A stretch of 64,000 nt of DNA from positions 1-64,000 of the forward strand of contig NZ_WBVS01000010.1 in assembly GCF_009193305.1 (NCBI RefSeq). The letters run 5' to 3'. Positions 52,289 to 60,867 of this stretch are shown here, in pieces (within the stretch, counting starts at the first letter, position 1; the number at the start of each line of letters is the position of its first letter). The stretch comes from Bifidobacterium cebidarum (GTDB lineage Bacteria; Actinomycetota; Actinomycetes; Actinomycetales; Bifidobacteriaceae). The position numbers and the translations under genes are program-made. The notes under the pieces were generated by a model. The model made no database searches. It had not been told where the DNA came from and saw only the letters and a program-made list of their open reading frames with translations.

Positions 52289-53901
52289 GTGGGAGCGATC
52301 GTGAAGCCGAGGTCGGGAGAATCAGCCGTGAAACATCGCGTGAAACGGCATCGGAATCAGGTAGCCAAGCGTTGAACCAAGCCCTGCGCGACCCTGGCGT
52401 GCGCAAGATCACCCTGCGCAATGCCATCGGTTTCGGCATCGGCGACTTCTACGGCGGCGGGCAGCTCACCATCATCGCCGCCTATCTCTCCCTGTTCTGG
52501 ACTACGTTCTGCGGCATGTCCATCGCCACCGCGCAGTCGGTGATTGGTCTGAGCGCGTTGATCAGCGCGGCTGCGGCCCTGCTGTTCGGCGTATTCGACG
52601 ATAATCTCTACCGTTACAGCATCGGCCTCCGCTTCGGCCGGCGTCGTTTCCTGCTGATGATAATCGGCCCGTTGCTGCTGCTCGGCGTCTTCCTGTGGAT
52701 TCCAGGGCTGCCGCTCGCCGCGTATGCCGCTGCCTATGTGTTCTGGGTGGTGCTCGCCCAGCTGTTCCAGACCGCGTACAACCCACTGCCCGGCGAAATG
52801 ACGCCCGACTTCAATAGTCGCACCAAACTCTCGACCGTGCGCATGTTCATCTCCACGAGTGCGGCGACGGTGATTCCGCTCGCCGGCAGTGCGGTGCTCG
52901 CGATCTTCGGCGAACGTACGCCGACCGGATACATGATATTTACGATTGCCACGACCGTGTTGTTCGCGCTGGCGGTGTTCGCCTGCTGGCGCAGCACATG
53001 GGAGATGAGCCCTGAGGAAGCCGGTTTCGGCGCCTATGCGCGTGGAGAGAAGCATGAAGGGCGTATCGGCTGGGCCGGTTGGCTCAAGCGTGCCGGGAAA
53101 GTCATGCGCGAATACGCCACCACGCTGCGGGTCAAGGAATTCCGCAAGCACTTGGCGATCTACCTGCTTGTGCAGGTCTCGATGGATGTCTTCGGCCAGA
53201 CGTTCGTGTTCTTCGTGGTCTACGACTGGAATCGCACCGCCGCGTTCGCCTCGCTGCTGCTCGGCTGCACGGCCGTCTCCATGCCGCTGATGCCGGTATT
53301 CGGCTGGGCGATGACGCGCATCGGGCCCAAGCGCCTCTATGCCATCAACTTCATCGGCTGCCTGACTGGCGTGGCATGGATGTTTGCCGCATGGATGTTG
53401 GCCGATTCGATGCCTCCGGCCGCTTGGACTGCATTCGCCGTCATCGGCGCGCTCTGGTTCTTCGCCTTCAAATCCCTGTGCGGATACTTGCCATGGGCCG
53501 TGTTCCCCTATATCGCGGACATCGATCAGGTCGTCACTCGTCGCTACCGTTCGGCCACGTTCGCCGGCATTCAAGCCTCCTTCCGCCAGCTTGGGTCAGG
53601 ACTCGGCACGATCTGCGTTGGTCTTGTGCTGGGGGCGGTCGGCTTTGACGCCACATTGCAGCATCAGAGTTTCTCCGCCAAGGCCGGTCTGGGCGCCGTA
53701 TTGCTCGGGTGGTTCGCCTTCGCGATGATTATCTGTTGGATTGTGTCCGCGCACCTGATGATCAACAAGCGTACTGATTCGATGGTGCTGGCCGAGATTA
53801 CGCGGCTGCGCAACGGCGGCGCGAAAGCGGATGTTGATGCGGAGACCCGCCATGTGGTCGAACGCCTGACCGGTTTGCCATACGAGCAGTGCTGGCGGTA
53901 A
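52285..53901 (+). CDS. MFS/GPH-like sugar transporter
   Basis: A 538-residue membrane protein. After 40 hydrophilic residues it has about twelve helices with the GPH-like start FGIGDFYGGGQLTIIAAYLSLFW, a short loop with FGRRRFLLM, and AYNPLPGEMTPDFNSR between helices 4 and 5, the expected place for the GPH motif. It is coupled to the LacI gene by an ATGA overlap. Its sugar is probably related to that of the symporter at 49609, but the two proteins are only distantly similar. The gene ends 13 bases before repeat E. Confidence 0.85.
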   Translation: MSGSDREAEVGRISRETSRETASESGSQALNQALRDPGVRKITLRNAIGFGIGDFYGGGQLTIIAAYLSLFWTTFCGMSIATAQSVIGLSALISAAAALLFGVFDDNLYRYSIGLRFGRRRFLLMIIGPLLLLGVFLWIPGLPLAAYAAAYVFWVVLAQLFQTAYNPLPGEMTPDFNSRTKLSTVRMFISTSAATVIPLAGSAVLAIFGERTPTGYMIFTIATTVLFALAVFACWRSTWEMSPEEAGFGAYARGEKHEGRIGWAGWLKRAGKVMREYATTLRVKEFRKHLAIYLLVQVSMDVFGQTFVFFVVYDWNRTAAFASLLLGCTAVSMPLMPVFGWAMTRIGPKRLYAINFIGCLTGVAWMFAAWMLADSMPPAAWTAFAVIGALWFFAFKSLCGYLPWAVFPYIADIDQVVTRRYRSATFAGIQASFRQLGSGLGTICVGLVLGAVGFDATLQHQSFSAKAGLGAVLLGWFAFAMIICWIVSAHLMINKRTDSMVLAEITRLRNGGAKADVDAETRHVVERLTGLPYEQCWR

Positions 53902-53914
53902 CTTGCTGCCTCTC

Positions 53915-53965
53915 TTTCCCGAATTTCTTGCACTGACTATGACTCAGTGCAAGAAATTCGGGAAA
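53915..53965. repeat. perfect 22-bp-stem hairpin of the array-B repeat type (array E)
   Basis: A 22-base arm at 53915-53936 (core CCCGAATTTCTTGCA) is perfectly complementary to 53944-53965 with a 7-base loop. The core is the same as in array B. It lies between the MFS gene and tatD, both rightward. Confidence 0.85.
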
Positions 53966-54013
53966 AGTCAGATGGTGGCCCATAGGGAATACGGGCGCAT
54001 ACACTGAAACATC

Positions 54014-54970
54014 ATGAGCAAGCATCATCGCGATCGTAGTTGGGCGCCCGCACCTGAGCCGTTGCCCGAAGGTATTCAAGTCATCGATGACCACACGCAT
54101 GTGGCATCCGTCGTGCCATTCGCGCGTGCCATGGACCATGAGGCGCAAGCCAAAGGCCAGGCGCCCGTACCTGTCTACGATGTGGACCAGTTGCTTGTAC
54201 AGGCGCAGGAGGTCGGCGTTGGGGGTATTATCGACTGCGGTTGCGAGCTGCCGCACCTGATGACCGCCGTGCAGATGGCCCTCGATCATCCAGGTAATGT
54301 GCACGCGGCGCTCGCAATACATCCCAATGAGGCCGTGCTCCACGGGCATCGCGGGGTCCCCGGCCCAGATGGACTGCCACTGAAATACAAGCCCTACCAT
54401 GACACCAGCTTTGAGGATGCGCTCGCCGAAGTGCACCGTCTGGCCGCGCAATACCCGAAGCAGGTAGTGGCGATTGGCGAGACCGGCATGGACTTGTTCC
54501 GCACCGGCGAGGGGGCCAAGGAGCTGCAGCGCGAAGCCTTCCGCGCGCATATTGCCTTGGCCAAGGAGCTGGGACTGCCGATGCAGATTCATGACCGTGA
54601 CTCGCATCGCGAAGTCATCGAGACTCTATTGGCGGATGGGTCCCCGGAGCGGACCGTATTCCATTCATATTCCGGCGACGCCGAAATGGCCCAAATCGCA
54701 CGCGAGCAAGGCTGGTACCTGAGCTTCTCCGGCACGGTGAGCTACAAGGGCAACGACGGCATTCGCGGATCGTTGCGCATTGTGGGACTCGACCATGCGA
54801 TGGTGGAGACCGATGCGCCGTATCTGACGCCGATGCCATATCGCGGACGGACCAACGCGCCCTATATGATTCCCTATACGTTGCGGGCCATGGCTGACGC
54901 GTTGGATAAGCCGATAGCTGAGGTGACACGTGGCACAAGAGCCACCACTCGCGAGGTATACGGCATCTGA
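54014..54970 (+). CDS. TatD-family metal-dependent hydrolase
   Basis: A 318-residue amidohydrolase-fold protein with the TatD ligands DDHTHV (HxH near residues 27-29), AIGETGMD (Glu), PMQIHDRDSH, VFHSYSG and VETDAPYL. TatD proteins are Mg-dependent 3'-5' exonucleases or deoxyribonucleases, with roles in DNA repair and tRNA processing. In many actinobacteria tatD follows metG; here it is 11 kb away. A long inverted-repeat region follows the stop codon. Confidence 0.87.
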   Translation: MSKHHRDRSWAPAPEPLPEGIQVIDDHTHVASVVPFARAMDHEAQAKGQAPVPVYDVDQLLVQAQEVGVGGIIDCGCELPHLMTAVQMALDHPGNVHAALAIHPNEAVLHGHRGVPGPDGLPLKYKPYHDTSFEDALAEVHRLAAQYPKQVVAIGETGMDLFRTGEGAKELQREAFRAHIALAKELGLPMQIHDRDSHREVIETLLADGSPERTVFHSYSGDAEMAQIAREQGWYLSFSGTVSYKGNDGIRGSLRIVGLDHAMVETDAPYLTPMPYRGRTNAPYMIPYTLRAMADALDKPIAEVTRGTRATTREVYGI

Positions 54971-54982
54971 AGCGTTCCTGTT

Positions 54983-55070
54983 TGTCTAAAAGCGGCGCAT
55001 TGGGGGTGCCGCGAAATTAATTAGACAATTTGCCTTGTTTTTGCGAGTTGTGAAGGTTTCGTCACGGGGC
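54983..55070 (+). promoter_or_regulatory. kup control region with nested inverted repeats and promoter
   Basis: TTGTCTAA (about 54983) and TTAGACAA (55021) form an inverted pair around an inner GCGGC/GCCGC stem. TTGTGA (55048) and TACGAT (55071) are 17 bases apart and could be the promoter. Between them GTGAAGGTTTCGTCAC (55050-55065) resembles the palindrome at 42680 near the candidate sRNA, which is also preceded by TTAGACAATT. Confidence 0.5.
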
Positions 55071-55148
55071 TACGATATCATTCGATAGAGAACGGGATGA
55101 ATCTGGATTCGCGGGATGTGGTTGGGACCCGCATGGAGGACTGAACGT

Positions 55149-57635
55149 ATGGTTGAGTCAGACAGGCAATCTTCGCGCGCCCGAAAACAGAATAATTCCA
55201 AGCGGGCGGCTGCGATCCAAGCTGAACAGACGGCCATAGCGCTCAAAAAGGAAGAGGCCGCACTGCTCAGGGCCGACACCTACACCAACGCCCCCAAGGT
55301 CTCCCGCCGCACCTTGACCCGCGAGGAGCGTGAAGCGCTCGCCAAACAGCGCGAGGCCGAAAACAAGGAAGCCGAGAAGCTTGCCTCCACCGCGGCAAAA
55401 GGACGCATAGGCCGATGGTGGGCTCGCCTGCAGTCCGGCCCGAACAAAATCACATGGAGCATGGCCATCGTGGCGCTCGGTGTGGTGTACGGCGACATCG
55501 GCACTTCGCCCCTCTACACCGCGCAGACCTTCCTCTCCGGCCAAGGCGGGCTTGGCAACGTGCAGCGCGACGCCGTGCTCGGCATGCTTTCGCTCGTGTT
55601 CTGGTCCATCACCTTGATCACCACCGTCAAATACGTGCTTATCGCCATGCGCATCGACAACAACGGTGAAGGCGGCATTTTCGCGCTCTATTCGCTGATT
55701 CGCCGGTATGGCGCATGGCTCGCCATACCGGCCATGCTCGGCGGCGCGGCGTTCCTCGCCGATTCGGTGCTCACCCCGGCCGTCTCCATCAGCTCCGCTG
55801 TCGAAGGCCTGCAAACCTTGCCGCCGCTTGAGCAGCTGTTTGACGACAATCCCAGTCTGACCCTGATGATCACCGTGGTCATCATCGTGGTGCTGTTCTC
55901 GGTGCAGTCGCGCGGCACGGAATCCATCGGCCGCGTATTCGGCTCGATTGTGCTGGTCTGGTTCAGCTTCCTCGCCATTGTGGGGCTGTTCAACCTTTCC
56001 GCCGACTGGTCCGTATTCGAGGCGCTGAACCCGGTCTATGGTGTGCAATTCCTCTTCAGCCCGCACAATGAGGCCGGCATCGCGCTGATGGGCACGGTGT
56101 TCCTCTCCACCACGGGCGCCGAAGCCCTCTACTCCGATATGGGCCATGTGGGCCGCGGCAACATCTACTTCACCTGGCCGTTCATCAAGGTGGCGCTCGT
56201 GTGCAACTACTTCGGCCAAGGCGCATGGATGCTCGCCAACAGCCGCAACCCCGAATACACCACGCTGAAAACGCTCAACCCGTTCTTCCAAATGATGACG
56301 CCGAACGTGCGCTACATCGCCGTGGTACTTTCCGTCACCGCAGGCGTGATCGCATCCCAGGCCTTGATCACCGGCGCGTTCACGATGGTCTCCGAAGCCA
56401 CGCGCTTGAATTGGATGCCTCATCTGCAGGTGCGGTACCCGGCCCGCACGCGCGGCCAGCTGTACATCCCCGTGGTCAACGGTGTGCTGTGCGCCTCCAC
56501 GCTGATCGTGCTAGCAATCTTCAAGGATTCCGAACACATCTCCGCAGCCTATGGTTTGGCGCTCACCATCACGATGATCACCACCACCGTGCTGCTCGCC
56601 GTCTACATCTGGCATGATGGCCACCGCTTGGGCGCAGTGGTGTTCACCGTGGTGTTCCTGGCCATCCAAATCATGTTCTTCATCGCATCGATGGCCAAAT
56701 TCCTGCATGGCGGCTGGTTCACGATGCTGCTCACGCTCGGCATCCTCTTCGTGATGTACACATGGAACGAAGGCACCAAGCTTGAGCGCGCGCAACGCCG
56801 CCATATGCGGCCGGCTGACTTCCTGCCCGCACTTGACAAGCTGCACGGCGACTTCCGCATCCCATATTTCGCGGACAACATCGTCTACCTGACTTCCGAT
56901 TCGGAAACCAAGCGACTCGATACCGATATCTTCTTCTCCATCTTCGCCGACCACCCCAAGCGTGCGCGCGCTTGGTGGGCGGTAAGCGTGGAGACCACGG
57001 ATGAACCGTTCACCCGCGAATACTCGGTGGAGAACTTCGGCACCAACTTCCTGTTCCGCGTGCGCTTCCGCTTGGGATTCAAAGTCTCCCAATCCATTCC
57101 GGCGTACATCCACCAAATCATGCATGATCTGTCGAAAACCGGCGAACTGCCCAAGCAGAAGTCAATTTATCCGAAAGTCGACGCGGACCCGGACATCGGC
57201 ACGATTCGCTACGTGCTGATACACAAGGCGCTGATGCCGGAATCCAAGGTCTCCGCCCGTGGCGCGTTCTCGCTGCAAGCCAAGTACGCAATCCGCCATA
57301 TGGTCGGCTCTCCGGTGAAATGGTTTGGTTTGGCGCCATATAACCCGCTGGTCGAAGTGCAGCCGCTCTTCGTTTCCACACGCCGGCCTCCGCGCCTGAA
57401 GCGCATGGACGCAAGCAATCATCCAGTGCCGATGCCTTCGCGCCAGAAAGCCGACCCCGCAGCCATTCCGGACCCATTGGACACCACCACCGGCCTCGGC
57501 GAATTGGTGAAGGCGGTGGAATCATCAATGGATTCCCCGGAAAAGCGACCGGTGCCAAAGTCCAGAACGAAATCCGATTTCACGCGCGCCGATGCCACTG
57601 CCGTGGCGCATCTTACCCAGAAGCGCCGCGAATAA
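55149..57635 (+). CDS. kup: Kup-family potassium uptake protein with extended N-terminus
   Basis: An 828-residue K+ transporter of the KUP/HAK/KT family, longer than the usual 620-700. A charged, helical N-terminal extension of about 95 residues (Lys/Glu/Ala-rich) precedes the family signature LGVVYGDIGTSPLYT at about residues 111-125. Twelve helices follow, including the GTVFLSTTGAEALYSDMGH block, and a soluble C-terminal domain with VYLTSDSETKRLD and a Pro-rich tail. It imports potassium with protons. The start at 55149 has GGAGGA seven bases upstream. Regulation may involve the repeats at 54983-55070. Confidence 0.9.
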   Translation: MVESDRQSSRARKQNNSKRAAAIQAEQTAIALKKEEAALLRADTYTNAPKVSRRTLTREEREALAKQREAENKEAEKLASTAAKGRIGRWWARLQSGPNKITWSMAIVALGVVYGDIGTSPLYTAQTFLSGQGGLGNVQRDAVLGMLSLVFWSITLITTVKYVLIAMRIDNNGEGGIFALYSLIRRYGAWLAIPAMLGGAAFLADSVLTPAVSISSAVEGLQTLPPLEQLFDDNPSLTLMITVVIIVVLFSVQSRGTESIGRVFGSIVLVWFSFLAIVGLFNLSADWSVFEALNPVYGVQFLFSPHNEAGIALMGTVFLSTTGAEALYSDMGHVGRGNIYFTWPFIKVALVCNYFGQGAWMLANSRNPEYTTLKTLNPFFQMMTPNVRYIAVVLSVTAGVIASQALITGAFTMVSEATRLNWMPHLQVRYPARTRGQLYIPVVNGVLCASTLIVLAIFKDSEHISAAYGLALTITMITTTVLLAVYIWHDGHRLGAVVFTVVFLAIQIMFFIASMAKFLHGGWFTMLLTLGILFVMYTWNEGTKLERAQRRHMRPADFLPALDKLHGDFRIPYFADNIVYLTSDSETKRLDTDIFFSIFADHPKRARAWWAVSVETTDEPFTREYSVENFGTNFLFRVRFRLGFKVSQSIPAYIHQIMHDLSKTGELPKQKSIYPKVDADPDIGTIRYVLIHKALMPESKVSARGAFSLQAKYAIRHMVGSPVKWFGLAPYNPLVEVQPLFVSTRRPPRLKRMDASNHPVPMPSRQKADPAAIPDPLDTTTGLGELVKAVESSMDSPEKRPVPKSRTKSDFTRADATAVAHLTQKRRE

Positions 57636-57703
57636 GCGCTCTATAAACAATCTCTATAACCCAGACCGCACGTCGCTGAATCGCGCCGGTAGATTGTCAT
57701 ACT

Positions 57704-58564
57704 ATGTGCAGATTACTGGGATACGCGACGGCAGGTGCAGACCTGAGTCTCAACGACATCCTCGGCGCCAAGAACGTCGAGGACTTCCGCGAACTCTCGG
57801 AAATCCACAACGATGGCTGGGGTGTGGCCCAGCTTGCGAATCCGGCCGAAACCCCGTATGTGCGCGATGGCGGCGCCCCCTCTCCGGAAACCGGTGTGAA
57901 GATCTACAAGTCCACGGTCGCCGCACGCTTTGATACCACGTTTGAAGCGCTGGCCAACGAACCGGCTCGCGGTGCCATCTGGCACCTGCGCCTGGCCAGC
58001 TCCAACCTGCCGCTCATCATGGAGAATCAGCACCCGTTCTATGCCAACGGTCTGAGCTTCGTGCACAACGGTGATATCTCCGATGCCAACGGCCGCAATA
58101 TCGTGACCAACCGTTCCTACCCGGTGGATCACAGCGTGCTGCTCTCCACCGGTGGCCGCTCGGATTCCGCCATTTTCTTCGCTGTTATTCTGGAATACAT
58201 CGGCTTCGGCTTCCCGCTCGATGAGGCCGTCGCCCAGGCGGTGCGCGAACTGCGCCAGGCCTACCCGAAGTCCAGCTACAACTGCATCATCCAGTCAGAG
58301 GACCAGATGGTGGCACTGTGCGCGGCCGGACGCGAGAAGACCAGCCCGCGCATCGTGGAAATCTACGACGAATACGGCCGTGGCCAGCAGGCCGGCGACT
58401 ACCGTGTGATGCGCTACCGTGCGCTCACCGACAAGGACGGCCATCAGGCCGGCGTGGTGGTGTCCTCGTCCGGCTACGACCAGGACGGCTGGAACGAGCT
58501 GGAAAACGATCAGATGATTGTGGCCTCCAACCGCAACGGCACCTTCCGTCTGCGCTCCATCTGA
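57704..58564 (+). CDS. class-II glutamine amidotransferase (YafJ/EgtC-like)
   Basis: A 286-residue Ntn-type amidotransferase: Met is followed directly by the nucleophile Cys2 (MCRLLGYA), and HNDGWGV, HLRLASSN, NQHPF and FVHNGDI are the glutaminase motifs of the GATase type 4 group. It should hydrolyse glutamine or a gamma-glutamyl compound; its partner is not known. No ribosome binding site is seen, and TAGATT lies eight bases before the ATG, the position expected of a -10 for a leaderless mRNA. It follows kup with no terminator between them. Confidence 0.85.
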   Translation: MCRLLGYATAGADLSLNDILGAKNVEDFRELSEIHNDGWGVAQLANPAETPYVRDGGAPSPETGVKIYKSTVAARFDTTFEALANEPARGAIWHLRLASSNLPLIMENQHPFYANGLSFVHNGDISDANGRNIVTNRSYPVDHSVLLSTGGRSDSAIFFAVILEYIGFGFPLDEAVAQAVRELRQAYPKSSYNCIIQSEDQMVALCAAGREKTSPRIVEIYDEYGRGQQAGDYRVMRYRALTDKDGHQAGVVVSSSGYDQDGWNELENDQMIVASNRNGTFRLRSI

Positions 58565-58572
58565 CGCAGGGT

Positions 58573-59283
58573 TCAGATCATGCGCATGTGATATTTTTCG
58601 GCCAGCGCGGGGATGTCCGGCACGCCATACTTGGCCACCAGCTCCAGCCAGCGCTGCTTATTCTCCTCGCCATAACGGGCGGCCTTGGCGCTGTAGGCAT
58701 CGACTTGCAGGAACTTCGGCGGCGTGGACTTGCTATGGAACTTGTCGGCGTACATCACCACTTCCTGCTCCAGATTCACCGGCACGTAATCATCCGAAGG
58801 CAGTGGCAGGCCCTGCTTAATGACGGCTTCACGATTCAGACCAACACCGGTATGGTTGCGCGCGAACTGGGCGATCGACTCATCCACGCCTTCGCTCAGC
58901 AGGTACTCGTAACCCTTGAGCCCATGCAGGATGTATTTCTTGCCACTGAACTTCAGCGGTTCGCCATCGGTGCCGTCATGCTTGAACACCTTATAGGTGC
59001 CGATGTCGTGCAGCAGACCGCCGATGAACACGAGATGCTCGTCGAGCAGGCGTGGCGGCACCTGACCACCCGTTACACCATCCGGGGAGGGGACGAGGGG
59101 CTCTCCGCCTTCCGGCAACGTGCAGCGGCGCGTAAACAGTGCATTCTGCCGGCGCACGATTTGGCAGCCGATGGTCGCCACAATCACGCAATGCGTGTGC
59201 ACGAGATCATAGGCCTCTTGAGAAGGGGCGATCTTCTTATGCAGCTCGTCAATCTGCTCCAGCGTGGGAATATATCCGCTCAT
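58573..59283 (-). CDS. HD-domain phosphohydrolase
   Basis: A 236-residue HD-superfamily protein. The metal ligands appear in order: His in LVHTHC (about residue 29), GGLLHDIGTYK (HD, about 93-94), HGLKGYEYL, and NHTGVGL. Members act as nucleotide or phosphate-ester hydrolases; the substrate is unknown. It is convergent with the amidotransferase gene (8 bases apart) and follows array F on its own strand. Confidence 0.85.
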   Translation of the reverse strand: MSGYIPTLEQIDELHKKIAPSQEAYDLVHTHCVIVATIGCQIVRRQNALFTRRCTLPEGGEPLVPSPDGVTGGQVPPRLLDEHLVFIGGLLHDIGTYKVFKHDGTDGEPLKFSGKKYILHGLKGYEYLLSEGVDESIAQFARNHTGVGLNREAVIKQGLPLPSDDYVPVNLEQEVVMYADKFHSKSTPPKFLQVDAYSAKAARYGEENKQRWLELVAKYGVPDIPALAEKYHMRMI

Positions 59284-59374
59284 AGCTCGCAGCTCCAGTC
59301 ATCGTAGTCGCATTCACACTAAGAATATCGCGGCTCGGACTCCGATGCCGCTTGTTTAATACGGTCAGACGCGC

Positions 59375-59570
59375 CTATCTGCTTTGCAAGGGGTACTTGA
59401 AGACATCTGCGTATGTCTATCTGCTTTGCGAGGGGTATCTGCAACGCGTAAAGGCGGGTACACGTGGCGGAATATCAACGCGGCTAGATGCGATATCACG
59501 GTTTGGATACCCCTTGCAAAGCAGATAGACATACGCGAAGTGTCTGATGTACCCCTCGCAAAGCAGATAG
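59375..59570. repeat. four-unit nested 22-nt repeat array (array F)
   Basis: Two plus-strand units (59375-59396, 59417-59438) and two minus-strand units (59507-59528, 59549-59570) share the core ATCTGCTTTGCRAGGGGTA. The inner pair extends to about 28 bp of complementarity (59411-59438 with 59507-59534). It lies between two leftward genes, downstream of the ABC ATPase gene. Confidence 0.85.
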
Positions 59571-59625
59571 CGGCGGGGAAACGATGAATTGCCGTTCCCC
59601 GCCGCTTTATCTATTGCTGAGCGAA

Positions 59626-60867
59626 TCAGATTTCGAACAACGTATCCGCCGCTTCGGCGATTTCGCGCGAGGCGGTCAGCACGATCACGCAATGCTTCGG
59701 ATCGCCGTTGTGCGCCAGTTTGGCCAGCGCGGCGAACACGGTGACCGTGTCGTCATCGTTCAGGCCGCGCGTGGGCTCGTCCAGAATCAGCACTTCGGCC
59801 TCCGTGCTGATGGCGCGGGCGATGGCCACCAAGCGCTGCTGCACCAGCGGCAGCTTGCCCACGGCCACACCCGTCGTGGCCTCCGCGAAGCCGACCTTGG
59901 CCAGCAATTCGCGTGCGATCACCGGCTTCGGCTTCAGGAAGTTACGGTTCGAGGCCTCCATGGCGTACAGCACGTTGTGCTCGGCGTCCAAATACGGCTG
60001 CAGGGCATGCTGCTGCGGCACGATGCCCAAGCGATGTCCGCGTAATTCCACCGGTTCAAGTTCGGCGATATTCGCGCTCTTATTCATCACGGAGCCGGAG
60101 GTCGGTTGTACCAGACCGGTCATCACGCCCATCAGCGCACGACGCTTGACGTCCGCGGTCAGGCCGGAGTCCTCATCGTCGCTTAGAAGCAGCGCGTACG
60201 AATGGCCGGCGTAGCAAGCGAATTCCACGCTATCGAGCACGGGTGCCTTGCCCTTGGCTCCAGCCAGCGTGACCTTGTTCAGTGCAAAGGTCGGGTAAGT
60301 CTTGAGCAGCACATCGTCCGCGCCGCCTCCGACGAGCACGCGATCGATGCGCGACGCCAGCGTCATGGCAGGTTCGGCTTTGTGCGACCTGTCCTCGCGC
60401 GCAGCCAGATCATCCTTGGACTCGGTCTTCGCCAGACCCAAGGTTGCGTTCACACGCTCGGCATTGCGAGCGGTGACCGCAGCGGAAGCGTCGGCGGACG
60501 CAAGCGCATCAGCCTCCGCTTCGTTGGGTTGTGCCTCGGTTTCGCTGGATGCTGATTCTGCTGCGTTGGCGCTGCTTTCGGCATCGTCCGAATCATTGTT
60601 GATGTCATCGGTTGCGGCGGATGCTTCGGCGGCTGCCAGACTGCTGTAGATGCTGTCTGCCGTGCCGGCTGCGGTATCGGAGTCCGTTTCGTCCGCATCA
60701 GCGTCGTCATCATCAAACATGACGCTGAACTGGATGGAATCAGCCGGAGCCTTATCGATGGCGTCCGTTGCAGACTCCGTATCCGAAGTGGATTCTGCGG
60801 TCTTGGCATCCAGCTCCTCGGACTTGTCGTCCAGGTTCTCCTGATCCTTGATGTTCTTCTCGCTCAT
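59626..60867 (-). CDS. ABC-type ATPase-like protein with degenerate Walker A and acidic N-terminus
   Basis: A 413-residue protein. Residues 1-165 are acidic and low-complexity (Asp/Glu/Ser/Ala). The C-terminal 250 residues follow the ABC ATPase fold with Q-loop VPQQHA (Gln285) and Walker B VLILDEP (Asp363-Glu364). The Walker A position reads LLLSDDEDSGLTADV (about 226-240) without GxxGxGK(S/T), the signature is LPLVQQRLVAIARA rather than LSGGQ, and the H-loop His is missing (VLTASRE). ATP binding of the usual kind is doubtful. It overlaps the permease gene by four bases, so they form one unit. Confidence 0.82.
   Translation of the reverse strand: MSEKNIKDQENLDDKSEELDAKTAESTSDTESATDAIDKAPADSIQFSVMFDDDDADADETDSDTAAGTADSIYSSLAAAEASAATDDINNDSDDAESSANAAESASSETEAQPNEAEADALASADASAAVTARNAERVNATLGLAKTESKDDLAAREDRSHKAEPAMTLASRIDRVLVGGGADDVLLKTYPTFALNKVTLAGAKGKAPVLDSVEFACYAGHSYALLLSDDEDSGLTADVKRRALMGVMTGLVQPTSGSVMNKSANIAELEPVELRGHRLGIVPQQHALQPYLDAEHNVLYAMEASNRNFLKPKPVIARELLAKVGFAEATTGVAVGKLPLVQQRLVAIARAISTEAEVLILDEPTRGLNDDDTVTVFAALAKLAHNGDPKHCVIVLTASREIAEAADTLFEI

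Noticed and set aside
54983..55070. c-di-AMP (ydaO-type) riboswitch before kup
   Set aside because: The nested stems are much smaller than that riboswitch and its conserved core sequences are absent.
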